DNA from: 54-19 sp038210655
GTDB taxonomy: Bacteria; Chloroflexota; Chloroflexia; Chloroheliales; Chloroheliaceae
Direction of reading: 5' to 3'
Assembly (NCBI GenBank): GCA_038210655.1
Contig: JBBQWM010000026.1
Coordinates: 17,399-81,398, forward strand
Length of the DNA: 64,000 nucleotides
How positions within the stretch are numbered: the first letter of the stretch is position 1; each line of letters starts with the position of its first letter. Positions 1 through 7,872 of this stretch are shown here, in pieces. The translations under genes and the position numbers were made by a program. The notes beneath the pieces were generated by a model. It searched no databases. It had not been told where the DNA came from and saw only the letters and a list, made by a program, of their open reading frames with translations.

Positions 1-1668
1 AATGGGCTGCTTTATCTGGTAATGGAATTGATCGAGGGCCAGACCCTCAAAGAAAAAATCAATGGTCGCCCCTTACCGGTCGATGAGGCGATCCACTATA
101 CCACCCAGATCGCCAGCGCCCTCGATTACGCCAACAAGAATAATATTATTCACCGCGATGTAAAGCCCTCTAATGTGCTGATTGATAAAGACGACCGAGC
201 GGTTTTATCCGATTTCGGCATCGCCAAACTTGCCGAACAAAATATGCGCCAGTTGACCAGCACCGGCACCGGGGTTGGTACACCCGACTATATGAGTCCG
301 GAGCAAGCCCTGGGCGAGACGGTTGATGCCCGCAGCGACCAATATTCGCTGGCCGTGATGTCCTACGAATTGTTGACCGGGCGGCCTCCTTATAACGGGG
401 ATACCCCGATAGCTATCGTAATGGGTCATGTGTCGAAGCCGCTACCTTCGCCACGCCTGCTCAACCCCGACATCCCGCTCAAGGTTGAGCAGGCCCTTGC
501 CAAAGCTCTATCCAAAAAGGCGGCTGACCGCTACGAGACCTCGGCGGCCTTCAGCAGAGCGCTTTTGGAAGCGAATAGGAGTGGGGCGGTAGAGTCGGTT
601 AGTTCTAGCGCATCTACCCACGTGGCCCGTCCGACCCCAAATTATAATCCGCAGGCGGGGGTTACTCCAACTGACGCTACCCTGCCGATCAGTAGCTCCT
701 ATTTTCCGTCTGCGCCGGGGGTCACTCCCTACACCGACCCTCAACAATCTCAGCGCTATTCGGATGCCCTGGGTCAGCCTACCCCACTACCCCAAAATCG
801 TCCGGCAGAACCTTACAACTATGCCCAGAACAACTGGCAGGCCGGAGCGGGCTATGCCCCGACGGGTAGTGCTGCCTCGGCTAAAAAGAGCGGGTTCCCG
901 CTAGTGCCGGTCGTGATCGGAGCGGCAATAATCCTGATAGCGGCCCTGGCGATCATCCTTATACTAGCCCTCGGCGGAAGCAAAGACCCTGCCCCTAACG
1001 TAGTCGCCAGCGCGACCGCTCCGCCCGCTCCGGCCCCCACTGTCACGCCTGCTCCCGCCCCTACCGCCGTTAATCCTGGCCCACCTCCTCCGGGCGGGCC
1101 TGGCCCTGGTCGTCCGCCGGTAGGGGTTACGCCCGGCGCTCCTCCGGTGAATATTGCGCCAACCCTGGCGGTACCAACTTTCCGGGTCGTACCCCCTCCT
1201 AATGGTACTCGCCCTGGGACTGGTCCCGGCCCCGGTGGACTCAAGTTCAAGCCCTACAAAGACCCCAACGGTAAGTGGACGGCAGAGGTACCCGATAACT
1301 GGGAAGTAGAGGTTGATAAAGAAAATAATACGATTACTTTTAGTGGATTGGCAAGCGCGTTGGTGGTAGTCTCGGAAGACCTGGGACCTGCCGGGGCCGA
1401 CCCGGCTACGGTCGATCTGCTGGTCAAAGGTTTCTTGCAAGGTTATGGCGCGAAGATTGATCGGCAGGAAAAACGGCGGGTCAATGGAGTGGATGTCACC
1501 TTTTACGTAGGGACTTTTACCGCCAGTGGGGTTAATTTTAACCTGAAGATGGCAACGGTAATCAAAGATGACCGAATTTATCTGGTGCTGTCTGCCGGGT
1601 TGCCTAACGCTGATCTTCCGGCTAACGAAGCTTTTGAGCGTTTCCTGGCGACTTTCAAAACGACCTAG
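1..1668 (+). CDS. Membrane-anchored Ser/Thr protein kinase, 5' end outside window
   Basis: C-lobe and extracytoplasmic part of a Hanks-type (PknB-like) Ser/Thr kinase. The frame is open from base 1 (hinge-like NGLLYLV precedes the ATG at 22), so the gene starts before the window and the ATP-binding N-lobe is not visible. Counting from the ATG at 22, the catalytic loop HRDVKPSN is at residues 44-51, DFG at 64-66 and GTPDYMSPEQ at 86-95, so the catalytic machinery that can be seen is intact. A Pro/Thr-rich linker leads to one membrane helix (about bases 895-975), then a Pro/Gly spacer and an extracytoplasmic domain of about 135 residues from base 1255 that vaguely resembles PsbP/DcrB-type domains. 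The layout is that of one-component kinases that sense outside the membrane and phosphorylate inside; ligand and substrates are unknown. Confidence 0.93.
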   Translation, partial: NGLLYLVMELIEGQTLKEKINGRPLPVDEAIHYTTQIASALDYANKNNIIHRDVKPSNVLIDKDDRAVLSDFGIAKLAEQNMRQLTSTGTGVGTPDYMSPEQALGETVDARSDQYSLAVMSYELLTGRPPYNGDTPIAIVMGHVSKPLPSPRLLNPDIPLKVEQALAKALSKKAADRYETSAAFSRALLEANRSGAVESVSSSASTHVARPTPNYNPQAGVTPTDATLPISSSYFPSAPGVTPYTDPQQSQRYSDALGQPTPLPQNRPAEPYNYAQNNWQAGAGYAPTGSAASAKKSGFPLVPVVIGAAIILIAALAIILILALGGSKDPAPNVVASATAPPAPAPTVTPAPAPTAVNPGPPPPGGPGPGRPPVGVTPGAPPVNIAPTLAVPTFRVVPPPNGTRPGTGPGPGGLKFKPYKDPNGKWTAEVPDNWEVEVDKENNTITFSGLASALVVVSEDLGPAGADPATVDLLVKGFLQGYGAKIDRQEKRRVNGVDVTFYVGTFTASGVNFNLKMATVIKDDRIYLVLSAGLPNADLPANEAFERFLATFKTT

Positions 1669-1678
1669 AACCTATTTT

Positions 1679-1711
1679 GATAGGGGCAAACCCAGGGTGG
1701 TTGCCCTTACG
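1679..1711. repeat. Degenerate copy of the GTAGGGGC palindromic repeat
   Basis: Short imperfect palindrome (AGGGGCAAACCC against GGTTGCCCTTAC) right after the kinase stop codon. It matches the core seen more completely at 42717-42794 and 54003-54064. It could also help end kinase transcription. Confidence 0.5.
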
Positions 1712-1732
1712 ACCAACTAATTGGGATAGGCC

Positions 1733-1875
1733 CTACAGCACTTTGCAGACTTATAGACCCCTTGTAGGAGCGAGCTTCCGCTCGCGATGGAAGCCACAGC
1801 TGGATGTTCAATCGCGAGCGGAAGCTCGCTCCTACAAATAATTCTATGGCTCAAGTGTTTTGCAAATTGCTCTAG
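1733..1875. repeat. MITE-like palindromic element with REP-type core (copy I)
   Basis: The centre (1762-1837) is two inverted copies of a GTAG-headed hairpin, GTAGGAGCGAGCTTCCGCTC and its complement, separated by about 20 bases: the organisation of a bacterial BIME. Outside it lie imperfect inverted ends, CTACAGCACTTTGCAGA at 1733 and the complement of CTAGAGCAATTTGCA ending at 1875. Similar ends frame the elements at 42682-42820 and 52689-52787. No coding capacity. It fills the gap between the kinase and the convergent DUF4097 gene. Confidence 0.75.
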
Positions 1876-1957
1876 CTAGATTAGCAAGGCGGTTCTAGCC
1901 CGGTATGGGTGAAGTACCAGCCTGCTTTTCAGACTATGCTAGGAGGTAAATCCCAAT

Positions 1958-3547
1958 TTAGCCCTCATCCAATTCGCCCAGACGCAGTATCCCTTCTTCA
2001 ACACTGAGTTCGCCTTGTTCGATAGCCCGCAGGATTTCTAACTGGCGGGTTTTTTTGTCAGCTTCGGGTTTGGACTCGGCCTGGATCGCGGCTTCCGACT
2101 GGCGTTCGCTCTCGGTGGAGGCTGGTTGAACCTCTTGGCTTATAGTGGGTTGGACGACCGGGGGCGGCGTTACTAGCGGGCCGGACTCCGCTTGCCGGTC
2201 GGCTGGCCCAAAACCGGGGCCGGGCGGTACTGGTATATCCCAACCGGGCGTAGGCGGCATCGGCGGTGGGGCAGGCCAGGAAGGGGTCTCGACCGGGAAA
2301 GGTGGTTGCTGTCCCCAGGCCGAATTATCCAGACTGATCTCAATATTACCACTCATAGTATTGATACTCACTTTGCGTCCTCCTCCATTCAAATCGATCC
2401 TGGACTGGCTCTGACCGGGTCGGTTCCTGAATTCGACCGGGCCGATTTCTGGCGCAGTAAAAATCCGACCGCTCAAGCTGCGACAATCGATAGAAGCTCG
2501 GCTGTCGCGTGGCAGTCGCAAGCGCACCTGTCCATTGGTCGTATTGATCTTATAATCGCCTTCGTTGGGTTCGGTCAGGGCGGTCTCCACCAGAATATTG
2601 CCATTCGTGACCGATAGCTCTAGCTCGGTCAGGCGGCAATTGCTCAGACGGCAATTGCCACTCACTACTTTGGCGCTGACTCGTCCGCTCAACTCCTGCC
2701 CTTCGACCTGCCCACTCATACCCTTGATTTGTACTCCCTTATGGAGGCGGTATAGTCGGATTTGACCACTGGTGTTTCTGACCTGGCAAAAACTGTTCAT
2801 ATCATAAATTTCAACCGCCCCGGAGACGCTCTTGACTTCAAGCTCGATCCAGTTCGGCACTTCGATATACATATCCCCAGCTCCGCTCAATACTTCGTTC
2901 AGGGTGTTACCGATGCCAGCTACCAGTTCGTTGATAGCGTTCATATCGAAATTGTTCCAGAAAGAACGACCCTGACGGCTGGCTTCTCTGGTCTGCTCTC
3001 TTACCCGCCGGGTATATTCGCGGGTTTCGTGACGTTGGCGACGGCGTTCATCCCGCTGACGGCGGCGTTCTTCGCGGTCACGTGGCTCGTCAAAATTGTC
3101 CCAATCGGGGCGCTCGTCTCCGGCATCAAAATCAACCTCACCGGTCGGGCGCTCAAAAGCGGAGTCCGGGTCGAAATTACGCAAGTCGCCCCGGTTGAAA
3201 TTAAACATAAACTGACGATTGCCCCCCGGTAGCATACTAATTTCGATTTCGCCACCTTCCTGCTTGACCTCAATGTTAGGACTAAAAATAGGGCCTTCCT
3301 GCGCGGTCGCCCGCACCATAATCTGTGCTGTATTAGTTCCGATTACTCTGGTGCGTCCACTGATGTTATTAATCTTGATACGCCGTAATTGTTGTCTATC
3401 GACCGGGATCACCCGCACGAATTTGTAAGCGGAGGATGCACCACTGGTAGCTCCGCCACTGGTAGCTCCGCCACTGGTGGCTCCGCCACTGGTGGCCTCA
3501 TCTCCGGCGGACTCTCGATAGGAAAAATGCTCTTCACGTTCATGCAT
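1958..3547 (-). CDS. DUF4097-type adhesin-like protein with SHOCT-like tail
   Basis: Protein of 529 residues. After four GGATS repeats (residues about 17-36) comes a strand-rich segment, a very Arg/Glu-rich probable coiled coil (about 155-205), then repeats of the type VKSVSGAVEIYD and VSVTNGNILVET that mark the DUF4097 beta-helix (about 225-415), a proline-rich stretch, and a C-terminal helical pair (RQLEILRAIEQGELSVEEGI). That last motif is the SHOCT-like hairpin usually found at the N-terminus of YvlB/LiaX relatives, so its place here is reversed. No signal peptide or membrane helix is visible. The gene is only four bases downstream of the DUF2089 gene and shares a probable operon with it. 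In Firmicutes, related proteins belong to envelope-stress responses; that role is inferred here. Start supported by GGAG upstream of ATG. Confidence 0.8.
   Translation of the reverse strand: MHEREEHFSYRESAGDEATSGGATSGGATSGGATSGASSAYKFVRVIPVDRQQLRRIKINNISGRTRVIGTNTAQIMVRATAQEGPIFSPNIEVKQEGGEIEISMLPGGNRQFMFNFNRGDLRNFDPDSAFERPTGEVDFDAGDERPDWDNFDEPRDREERRRQRDERRRQRHETREYTRRVREQTREASRQGRSFWNNFDMNAINELVAGIGNTLNEVLSGAGDMYIEVPNWIELEVKSVSGAVEIYDMNSFCQVRNTSGQIRLYRLHKGVQIKGMSGQVEGQELSGRVSAKVVSGNCRLSNCRLTELELSVTNGNILVETALTEPNEGDYKINTTNGQVRLRLPRDSRASIDCRSLSGRIFTAPEIGPVEFRNRPGQSQSRIDLNGGGRKVSINTMSGNIEISLDNSAWGQQPPFPVETPSWPAPPPMPPTPGWDIPVPPGPGFGPADRQAESGPLVTPPPVVQPTISQEVQPASTESERQSEAAIQAESKPEADKKTRQLEILRAIEQGELSVEEGILRLGELDEG
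3440..3498. repeat. 15-bp tandem repeat inside the DUF4097 gene
   Basis: About four near-identical 15-bp units (GCTCCGCCACTGGTA on the plus strand) encode the GGATS peptide repeats near the N-terminus. Copy number could vary without breaking the frame because the unit is a multiple of three. Confidence 0.85.
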
Positions 3548-3551
3548 AGCC

Positions 3552-3986
3552 TTATTCTCCTATCTGATTATTGCGCCCGGACACGGTGGCCTCGGCAGGT
3601 TTAGGGGCGCTCAGACTTGCCAGCATTTGCTGAGCTTGCATCGCGCTTATTTTATTCTGACTAAGCATTTCCAATACCTCACGCCGCCGTTGTTCGACGG
3701 GGTCGGGGGCCGGTTCGTAACCGAGGGCTACAATCAATTCGTCCAGCTTTTTGATGACGGTCGGGTAAGAGATATTGAGCAATTCCTGGATCGCTTTATT
3801 CTGCCCCCGACAGCGAATAAAGACTTCTAAGAATTGCAATTGCTCGGCGCTCAAATTCTGGAAGGGGCCAAGCTGGAAATGACCTTCCAGGGCGCTGTGG
3901 CAATTGCCGCACTCCAATCGTGTAACGTACATTTGGTCGCCACAGACCGGACAACGCCCGCTGACTTGATAATTTGTTGGGGACAT
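3552..3986 (-). CDS. DUF2089 zinc-ribbon/HTH protein
   Basis: 144 residues. Four cysteines at 12, 15, 26 and 29 form a zinc ribbon, followed by a helix-turn-helix-like region (SAEQLQFLEVFIRCRGQNKA through ISYPTVIKKLDELI) typical of DUF2089. The C-terminal part (RRREVLEMLSQNKISAMQAQ) resembles the SHOCT-like hairpin at the end of the neighbouring DUF4097 protein, which suggests the two tails share a binding partner or pair with each other. It is the first gene of a two-gene operon, with a strong GAGGAG ribosome site and a long AT-rich upstream region (4020-4200). A role as transcriptional regulator of the operon is an inference from the fold. Confidence 0.85.
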   Translation of the reverse strand: MSPTNYQVSGRCPVCGDQMYVTRLECGNCHSALEGHFQLGPFQNLSAEQLQFLEVFIRCRGQNKAIQELLNISYPTVIKKLDELIVALGYEPAPDPVEQRRREVLEMLSQNKISAMQAQQMLASLSAPKPAEATVSGRNNQIGE

Positions 3987-4215
3987 TTTAAGACTCCTCG
4001 TGACACTTCTTCATAACTTCTTAACATTTTTATATATTAGCTCTACTAAGATTAAATCTTTTAGATCAAAGGTTAAGAATATCTATACCTAGCTTAATTA
4101 TACCGCAAGCTAAGAATTTGTCAAGAGATTTAAGGGCAAAATCAAAATAATTAATCTAGATATTAATTTGCTTAAGGTTTATGAGATTTTAGACTGGGAG
4201 AAAGGGTATTTTATT

Positions 4216-5013
4216 TCAGCCGACCCGCTTGATAGACCAGGCTACCACATCCAGACGACGCGCAAAATGTAGTAACGGCGGCGTATTAGGCAGATCGATC
4301 TGATGGGCCTGGGCCATTGTGTTGAGGCTAAAATCGGCTTGAGCCGGTTGGAGCGGCCAGGGCTGATGGTGGATATTACCCCGATAGACCCGTTGCTGAC
4401 GGTCTACCGCATAGAGACAGTAACGTTCGGTCAGCCAGTGTTCGAGCGTTCCGGGTTGGCTCTGGTAGACTGGCCCGGTTGGGCCATAGGTAGCAATTAG
4501 TTGGGCCGGGGTCGCGCCTCGGTGGGTGCGCCGGGAGGAATAATTTATCGTATCGCCGTTTATTTCAACCGCCATTTTTGCATTGAAGTAGGGCAGGTGA
4601 TACCAGCGGCGGGCGACTGCCACCGCCAGGGGGCTGGCGGCATCCAGGCAAAAGAAAAAGACCCCTGCTTGGCCTCCTTTAAAAGTGACATAAGTTCTAA
4701 CGTTTAGCTCGGCGAAGTGGCTAACGGTGGGAATACCCGGCAGGCGGCGCAACCGAATCCCGCTCATATGAAACGGCACGACTGCAACCCAGGCTTGCCC
4801 ATCGAAAGTATCCAGATCGAGGCTTGCCGGGATCAAAGGTCGGAGCGCTTCCGGCTCTACCGGCCAATGTGCAAACAACAAATCGTGCCAAACCTGCTGC
4901 ATCACCCAACCAGAGGGGGAGGGGGAGGGATGAGGGAGGAAGGATGAGGGAGGAAGGGGGTTTTCGTCCTCAACTTCAGGAGTTTGTGTAAGCTCTTGAT
5001 TATCCAATTTCAT
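4216..5013 (-). CDS. DUF2071 (YqjF-like) protein
   Basis: 265 residues. From residue 38 on it matches the DUF2071/YqjF pattern: MQQVWHDLLFAHWPVEPEAL, then LDTFDGQAWVAVVPFHMSGI, FAELNVRTYVTFKG and GVFFFCLDAASPLAV. The family has an acetoacetate-decarboxylase-like fold and no settled function. Residues 1-37 are low-complexity (PPSSFLPHPSPSPSG) and encoded by a GGGATGA-type DNA repeat, which also supplies the ATG at 5013 and a purine-rich ribosome site. The ancestral start was probably near 4902. Downstream of, but not clearly co-transcribed with, the response regulator at 5044. Confidence 0.85.
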   Translation of the reverse strand: MKLDNQELTQTPEVEDENPLPPSSFLPHPSPSPSGWVMQQVWHDLLFAHWPVEPEALRPLIPASLDLDTFDGQAWVAVVPFHMSGIRLRRLPGIPTVSHFAELNVRTYVTFKGGQAGVFFFCLDAASPLAVAVARRWYHLPYFNAKMAVEINGDTINYSSRRTHRGATPAQLIATYGPTGPVYQSQPGTLEHWLTERYCLYAVDRQQRVYRGNIHHQPWPLQPAQADFSLNTMAQAHQIDLPNTPPLLHFARRLDVVAWSIKRVG

Positions 5014-5040
5014 CCCTCATCCTTCATCCCTCATCCCTCC
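4926..5040. repeat. GGGATGA-rich dispersed repeat overlapping a gene start
   Basis: Runs of GGATGAGGGAGGA (4926-4960) face inverted runs of CATCCCTCATCC (5011-5040) around a 50-base centre. The same arrangement, with a partly similar centre read in reverse, occurs at 33957-34025. The element has become the 5' end of the DUF2071 gene. Confidence 0.65.
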
Positions 5041-5043
5041 CCA

Positions 5044-5751
5044 TCACGCCGTTATGATCAGCTTATAGCCTACACCCCAGACGGTTTGGATTTTGATTTT
5101 GCTGCCTTCGAGCTTTTCGCGTAGGTGGGTGACGTGTACGTCAATCGTGCGACTATCACCGTAATAGTCGTAGCCCCAGACGAGATTTAGCAATTTATCG
5201 CGGGCAAAGACAGCATTGGGACTCTGGGCAAAGGTTGCCAGCAAATCAAATTCTTTGGCCCGTAGTTCCACCTGACGGTCGCCAATCGTGACTGTACGTT
5301 GATTAAGATCAACCGTAACGTCTGAGACAATAATGCGATCTTTGGAACTTGGGTCAAGCTTTTCGATTTCGGCATTAGTGGCAGGGTTGAAGCGCCGCAA
5401 AACTGCCTTGACCCGTGCTACCAGTTCACGCGGGTTAAATGGCTTGGTGAGATAGTCATCGGCTCCCAGTTCGAGACCGACGATCCGATCCACATCATCG
5501 CCCCGCGCCGTCAGCATAATGATCGGCACACTACTCTCGCGGCGTACCTGACGGCAAACTTCCAGCCCGTCTATGCCGGGTAACATCAAATCTAGCACTA
5601 TCAGGGTCGGCTTGCGAGTGCGGAACATTTGTACCCCAGCATTGCCATCGTCGGCGGTGATAACCTCAAAGCCTTCTTTAGAAAGGTACATTCTGGCTAG
5701 ATCGGAGATATTGGTCTCGTCATCAATTACCAGGATCAGCGGCCCAGCCAT
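5044..5751 (-). CDS. OmpR/PhoB-type response regulator
   Basis: 235 residues. Receiver domain (1-120) with acidic pocket D10/D11, phosphoacceptor D54 in LIVLDLMLPGIDG, T81 and K103 in DDYLTKPF. The C-terminal winged helix (about 135-233) has the canonical transactivation loop and recognition helix (DSRTIDVHVTHLREKLEG). It should bind tandem DNA repeats as a phosphorylated dimer. No histidine kinase gene lies on either side, so it is an orphan here and its partner is elsewhere. Ribosome site TGGAG sits just upstream of the ATG. Confidence 0.96.
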   Translation of the reverse strand: MAGPLILVIDDETNISDLARMYLSKEGFEVITADDGNAGVQMFRTRKPTLIVLDLMLPGIDGLEVCRQVRRESSVPIIMLTARGDDVDRIVGLELGADDYLTKPFNPRELVARVKAVLRRFNPATNAEIEKLDPSSKDRIIVSDVTVDLNQRTVTIGDRQVELRAKEFDLLATFAQSPNAVFARDKLLNLVWGYDYYGDSRTIDVHVTHLREKLEGSKIKIQTVWGVGYKLIITA

Positions 5752-5828
5752 CTTTTACTCCATTTCAACTAACTTGATAATTCCAATGAACAAATTATAG
5801 CATAGTCGTAAACCTACCAACGATTAGT

Positions 5829-5999
5829 GGGTGCGCGTCAATTTTTTGCACGGGTTCAAACAGTACTAGCAGGAGATTGTGAAAACCTAGCTCCAAACCA
5901 CTCAAAAGTATATATTAGAAAATTTTCTAATATATACTTACCTCCCCGGTTTCGGGTGTGGCATAGTCTGGCTAGTTTGCAAAAATCTGACGCTCACCC
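5829..5999. mobile_element. MITE-like element A with 9-bp target duplication
   Basis: 171 bp with no coding capacity. The left end GGGTGCGCGTCAATTTTTTG and right end TGCAAAAATCTGACGCTCAC (then CC) are inverted repeats. The 9-mer ACGATTAGT flanks it directly on both sides (5820-5828 and 6000-6008), as expected of a target-site duplication. A perfect 30-bp palindrome (5908-5937) forms the centre. It is homologous along its length to the element at 22850-23033. The rest of the 450-base gap between 5752 and 6203 holds only the upstream region of the lipoprotein gene. Confidence 0.85.
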
Positions 6000-6203
6000 A
6001 CGATTAGTGAGTGGTGAGCAAACCGGCTTGCGTTTTCTTAACAATTAGTTAATCGGGATTTTGTCCTGCATTACCGAGGCTTTACACAGACTTGTTACAA
6101 TTCTGATAGATAGGAACCAGTACAGTTGGTTCTCTTTGAAAGTTATCAAACTACTACCTTCAAGGGTGTCTACAGCCCTGTTAATAAAAGAGGAGAAATT
6201 ATC

Positions 6204-6863
6204 ATGAAGTCTCGAAAATCGTTAGTCGGCATCCCGGTGCTATTCTTAGTAGCTTTTAGTTTGGCATTGGCTGCCTGTGGTGATACAACTGCTACTACCG
6301 CTCCGGCCAATTCCGCCGCTACTACCCCGACTACCGGGCCTGTTACGACCTCGGCAGCCATTACTACTTCGGTGGCTACTACTGCCCCGGCGACCACCAG
6401 TACCACCACGACCCCTGCCACAACGACCGAAGCGGTTACTACTCCGACAGCTACTACTCCGGCAGCCAATAGTAAAAAGCCAGATGCCGCCAATCGGGTA
6501 GCACCTGAAATGATCGTCAATCGGTTATACACCGATCTCAAGAGCGGTGATTTGAAAAAGAATGATACAGCCTTGCTAAGTTCCAGCCTCAAATCCTTGC
6601 TGAATGGCAGCAAAGGCGATAAAAAAGCCGGTACAAATATGTTGGATAAGCTAGTCGGTCTTAATAGCGGGCAGAAGATTGACTCGTTTACAGTCGATAA
6701 GCCGGTAATTACGGGCGACAGCGCAAGCGTGACCGCCACGCTGAAATTGAGCGATGGGTCGAGCGTCAAGAATAGCCTGAGTTTGGTTAAGAGCCAAGTC
6801 AAAGACAAACAAGGCGATGAGCGCACTCTATGGCAGGTCGATAAGATCAGTGTGGTGAATTAG
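6204..6863 (+). CDS. Thr/Ala-rich lipoprotein with small C-terminal domain
   Basis: 219 residues. The ATG at 6204 has AGAGGAGA just upstream and begins a clear lipoprotein signal (MKSRKSLVGIPVLFLVAFSL, then ALAAC lipobox), so it is preferred over an in-frame ATG 78 bases earlier. After the lipidated Cys comes about 65 residues of Thr/Ala/Pro spacer, then a domain of about 125 residues (APEMIVNRLYTDLKSGDLKK to the end) resembling small NTF2/DUF4878-like lipoprotein domains. It sits outside the membrane; ligand unknown. Convergent with the reductase gene at 6942, with a perfect inverted repeat between them. Confidence 0.8.
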   Translation: MKSRKSLVGIPVLFLVAFSLALAACGDTTATTAPANSAATTPTTGPVTTSAAITTSVATTAPATTSTTTTPATTTEAVTTPTATTPAANSKKPDAANRVAPEMIVNRLYTDLKSGDLKKNDTALLSSSLKSLLNGSKGDKKAGTNMLDKLVGLNSGQKIDSFTVDKPVITGDSASVTATLKLSDGSSVKNSLSLVKSQVKDKQGDERTLWQVDKISVVN

Positions 6864-6872
6864 GGATAAATG

Positions 6873-6951
6873 TTTTAAGTAATAGAGCGAATTTCTAGGC
6901 CCGCTAAATTTTAGGGTTATCGGGCCTAGAAATTCGCTCTATTACTTAAAA
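6873..6951. terminator. Perfect 31-bp inverted repeat between convergent genes
   Basis: Arms 6873-6903 and 6921-6951 are perfectly complementary over 31 bp with a 17-base loop. The arms end in TTTT/AAAA, so transcripts from either side form a hairpin followed by U residues. The right arm contains the stop codon of the reductase gene. It probably works as a bidirectional terminator; its length and perfection also suit a recent palindromic insertion. Confidence 0.75.
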
Positions 6952-7802
6952 AGGTTAATATGTTCAGCCGCAAATTGCTCGAAGCTGATTGGCTCTTTAT
7001 GGGCGACCTCTTTTACAACGTTGGTTGTGTAAGCCGCTAGATTAGCGCTGTATTGCTCGTCAAGTTCAACCAGGTCATTTGCGAACCATTCGGGCAAATG
7101 ATAGTCCAATAAACTCTGGCGATAACTTTCGGAAGTCATCTCTACGTAGTTAACCGGCTTCTCCAGCAGGTTTGACATAATAGTGGCGGTTTCCGACCCA
7201 CTAATGGCTGTCGGGCCAGTAATCTCATAAACCTTACCAAGATGGCCTTCTTCAGTCAGGACGGCAGCGGCTACGGCAGCTACATCTCTTATATCAACCT
7301 GACTCAGCCCGGCCTCGGCCTTTACAGGTGAATAAATTGCGCCCTGCTGTTTGATAGTTTGAGCCGAGGAACCAATAATATTCTGGTAAAAGGCGTTAGG
7401 GCGAAGAATAGTGTAAGGTAGGCCCGCCCCTTTAAGCTCCTCATCCATTTGCCAGTGCCAGCGCAAGAAGGTAACTGATGAATTTTCGGCGACCCCCAGG
7501 ACCGAAAATTTTACAAAGTGCTGTACTCCGGCTCGTTTCGCCGCTTCGATAAAAGATTTTTGCAATTCGACCATGCCAGGGTCATTGGCGAACAGGTAAA
7601 AAACCTTGTCCACCCCGTCGAGGGCCGCCTCGAAGCTTTCGGGCTTGCTCAGGTCGCCTACCACTATTTCAACTCCGGCCCTGGCAAGTTCCCCGGCTTT
7701 ATCAGGATTACGCACCAACGCTCGCAGGGCTACTCCTTTGGGAAGCAGTCGTTTTACCAATTCGCCACCGTTCTGCCCGGTCGCCGCTGTTATCAAAATC
7801 AT
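6942..7802 (-). CDS. NmrA-type NAD(P)-binding reductase (QorB/YtfG-like)
   Basis: 286 residues from the ATG at 7802, which has GAAAGGAA upstream and begins directly with the Rossmann strand MILITAATGQNGGELVKRLL. The glycine-rich motif near residues 7-13 binds NAD(P); the layout follows the NmrA/atypical SDR group (VGDLSKPESFEAALDGVDKV, FVKFSVLGVAE, LRPNAFYQNI). Family members include NADPH:quinone oxidoreductase 2. The divergent HxlR regulator supports this, because QorB-like enzymes are often controlled by such regulators in thiol or quinone stress. The substrate is inferred, not proven. Confidence 0.87.
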   Translation of the reverse strand: MILITAATGQNGGELVKRLLPKGVALRALVRNPDKAGELARAGVEIVVGDLSKPESFEAALDGVDKVFYLFANDPGMVELQKSFIEAAKRAGVQHFVKFSVLGVAENSSVTFLRWHWQMDEELKGAGLPYTILRPNAFYQNIIGSSAQTIKQQGAIYSPVKAEAGLSQVDIRDVAAVAAAVLTEEGHLGKVYEITGPTAISGSETATIMSNLLEKPVNYVEMTSESYRQSLLDYHLPEWFANDLVELDEQYSANLAAYTTNVVKEVAHKEPISFEQFAAEHINLFK

Positions 7803-7872
7803 TCGCAAATTCCTTTCAACTTTATACACTCTTGACAGTTTAGCTAACATCTGGAAAAATGGTAGCAAAAAT

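Noticed and set aside
3440..3498. Short regularly repeated units considered as a CRISPR array
   Set aside because: Units of 15 bp are contiguous without spacers and in frame within a gene; it is a coding tandem repeat.
6170..6826. 218-codon minus-strand frame opposite the lipoprotein
   Set aside because: Val/Ala low-complexity product of the Thr/Ala repeat read backwards; the lipoprotein has signal peptide, lipobox and ribosome site.
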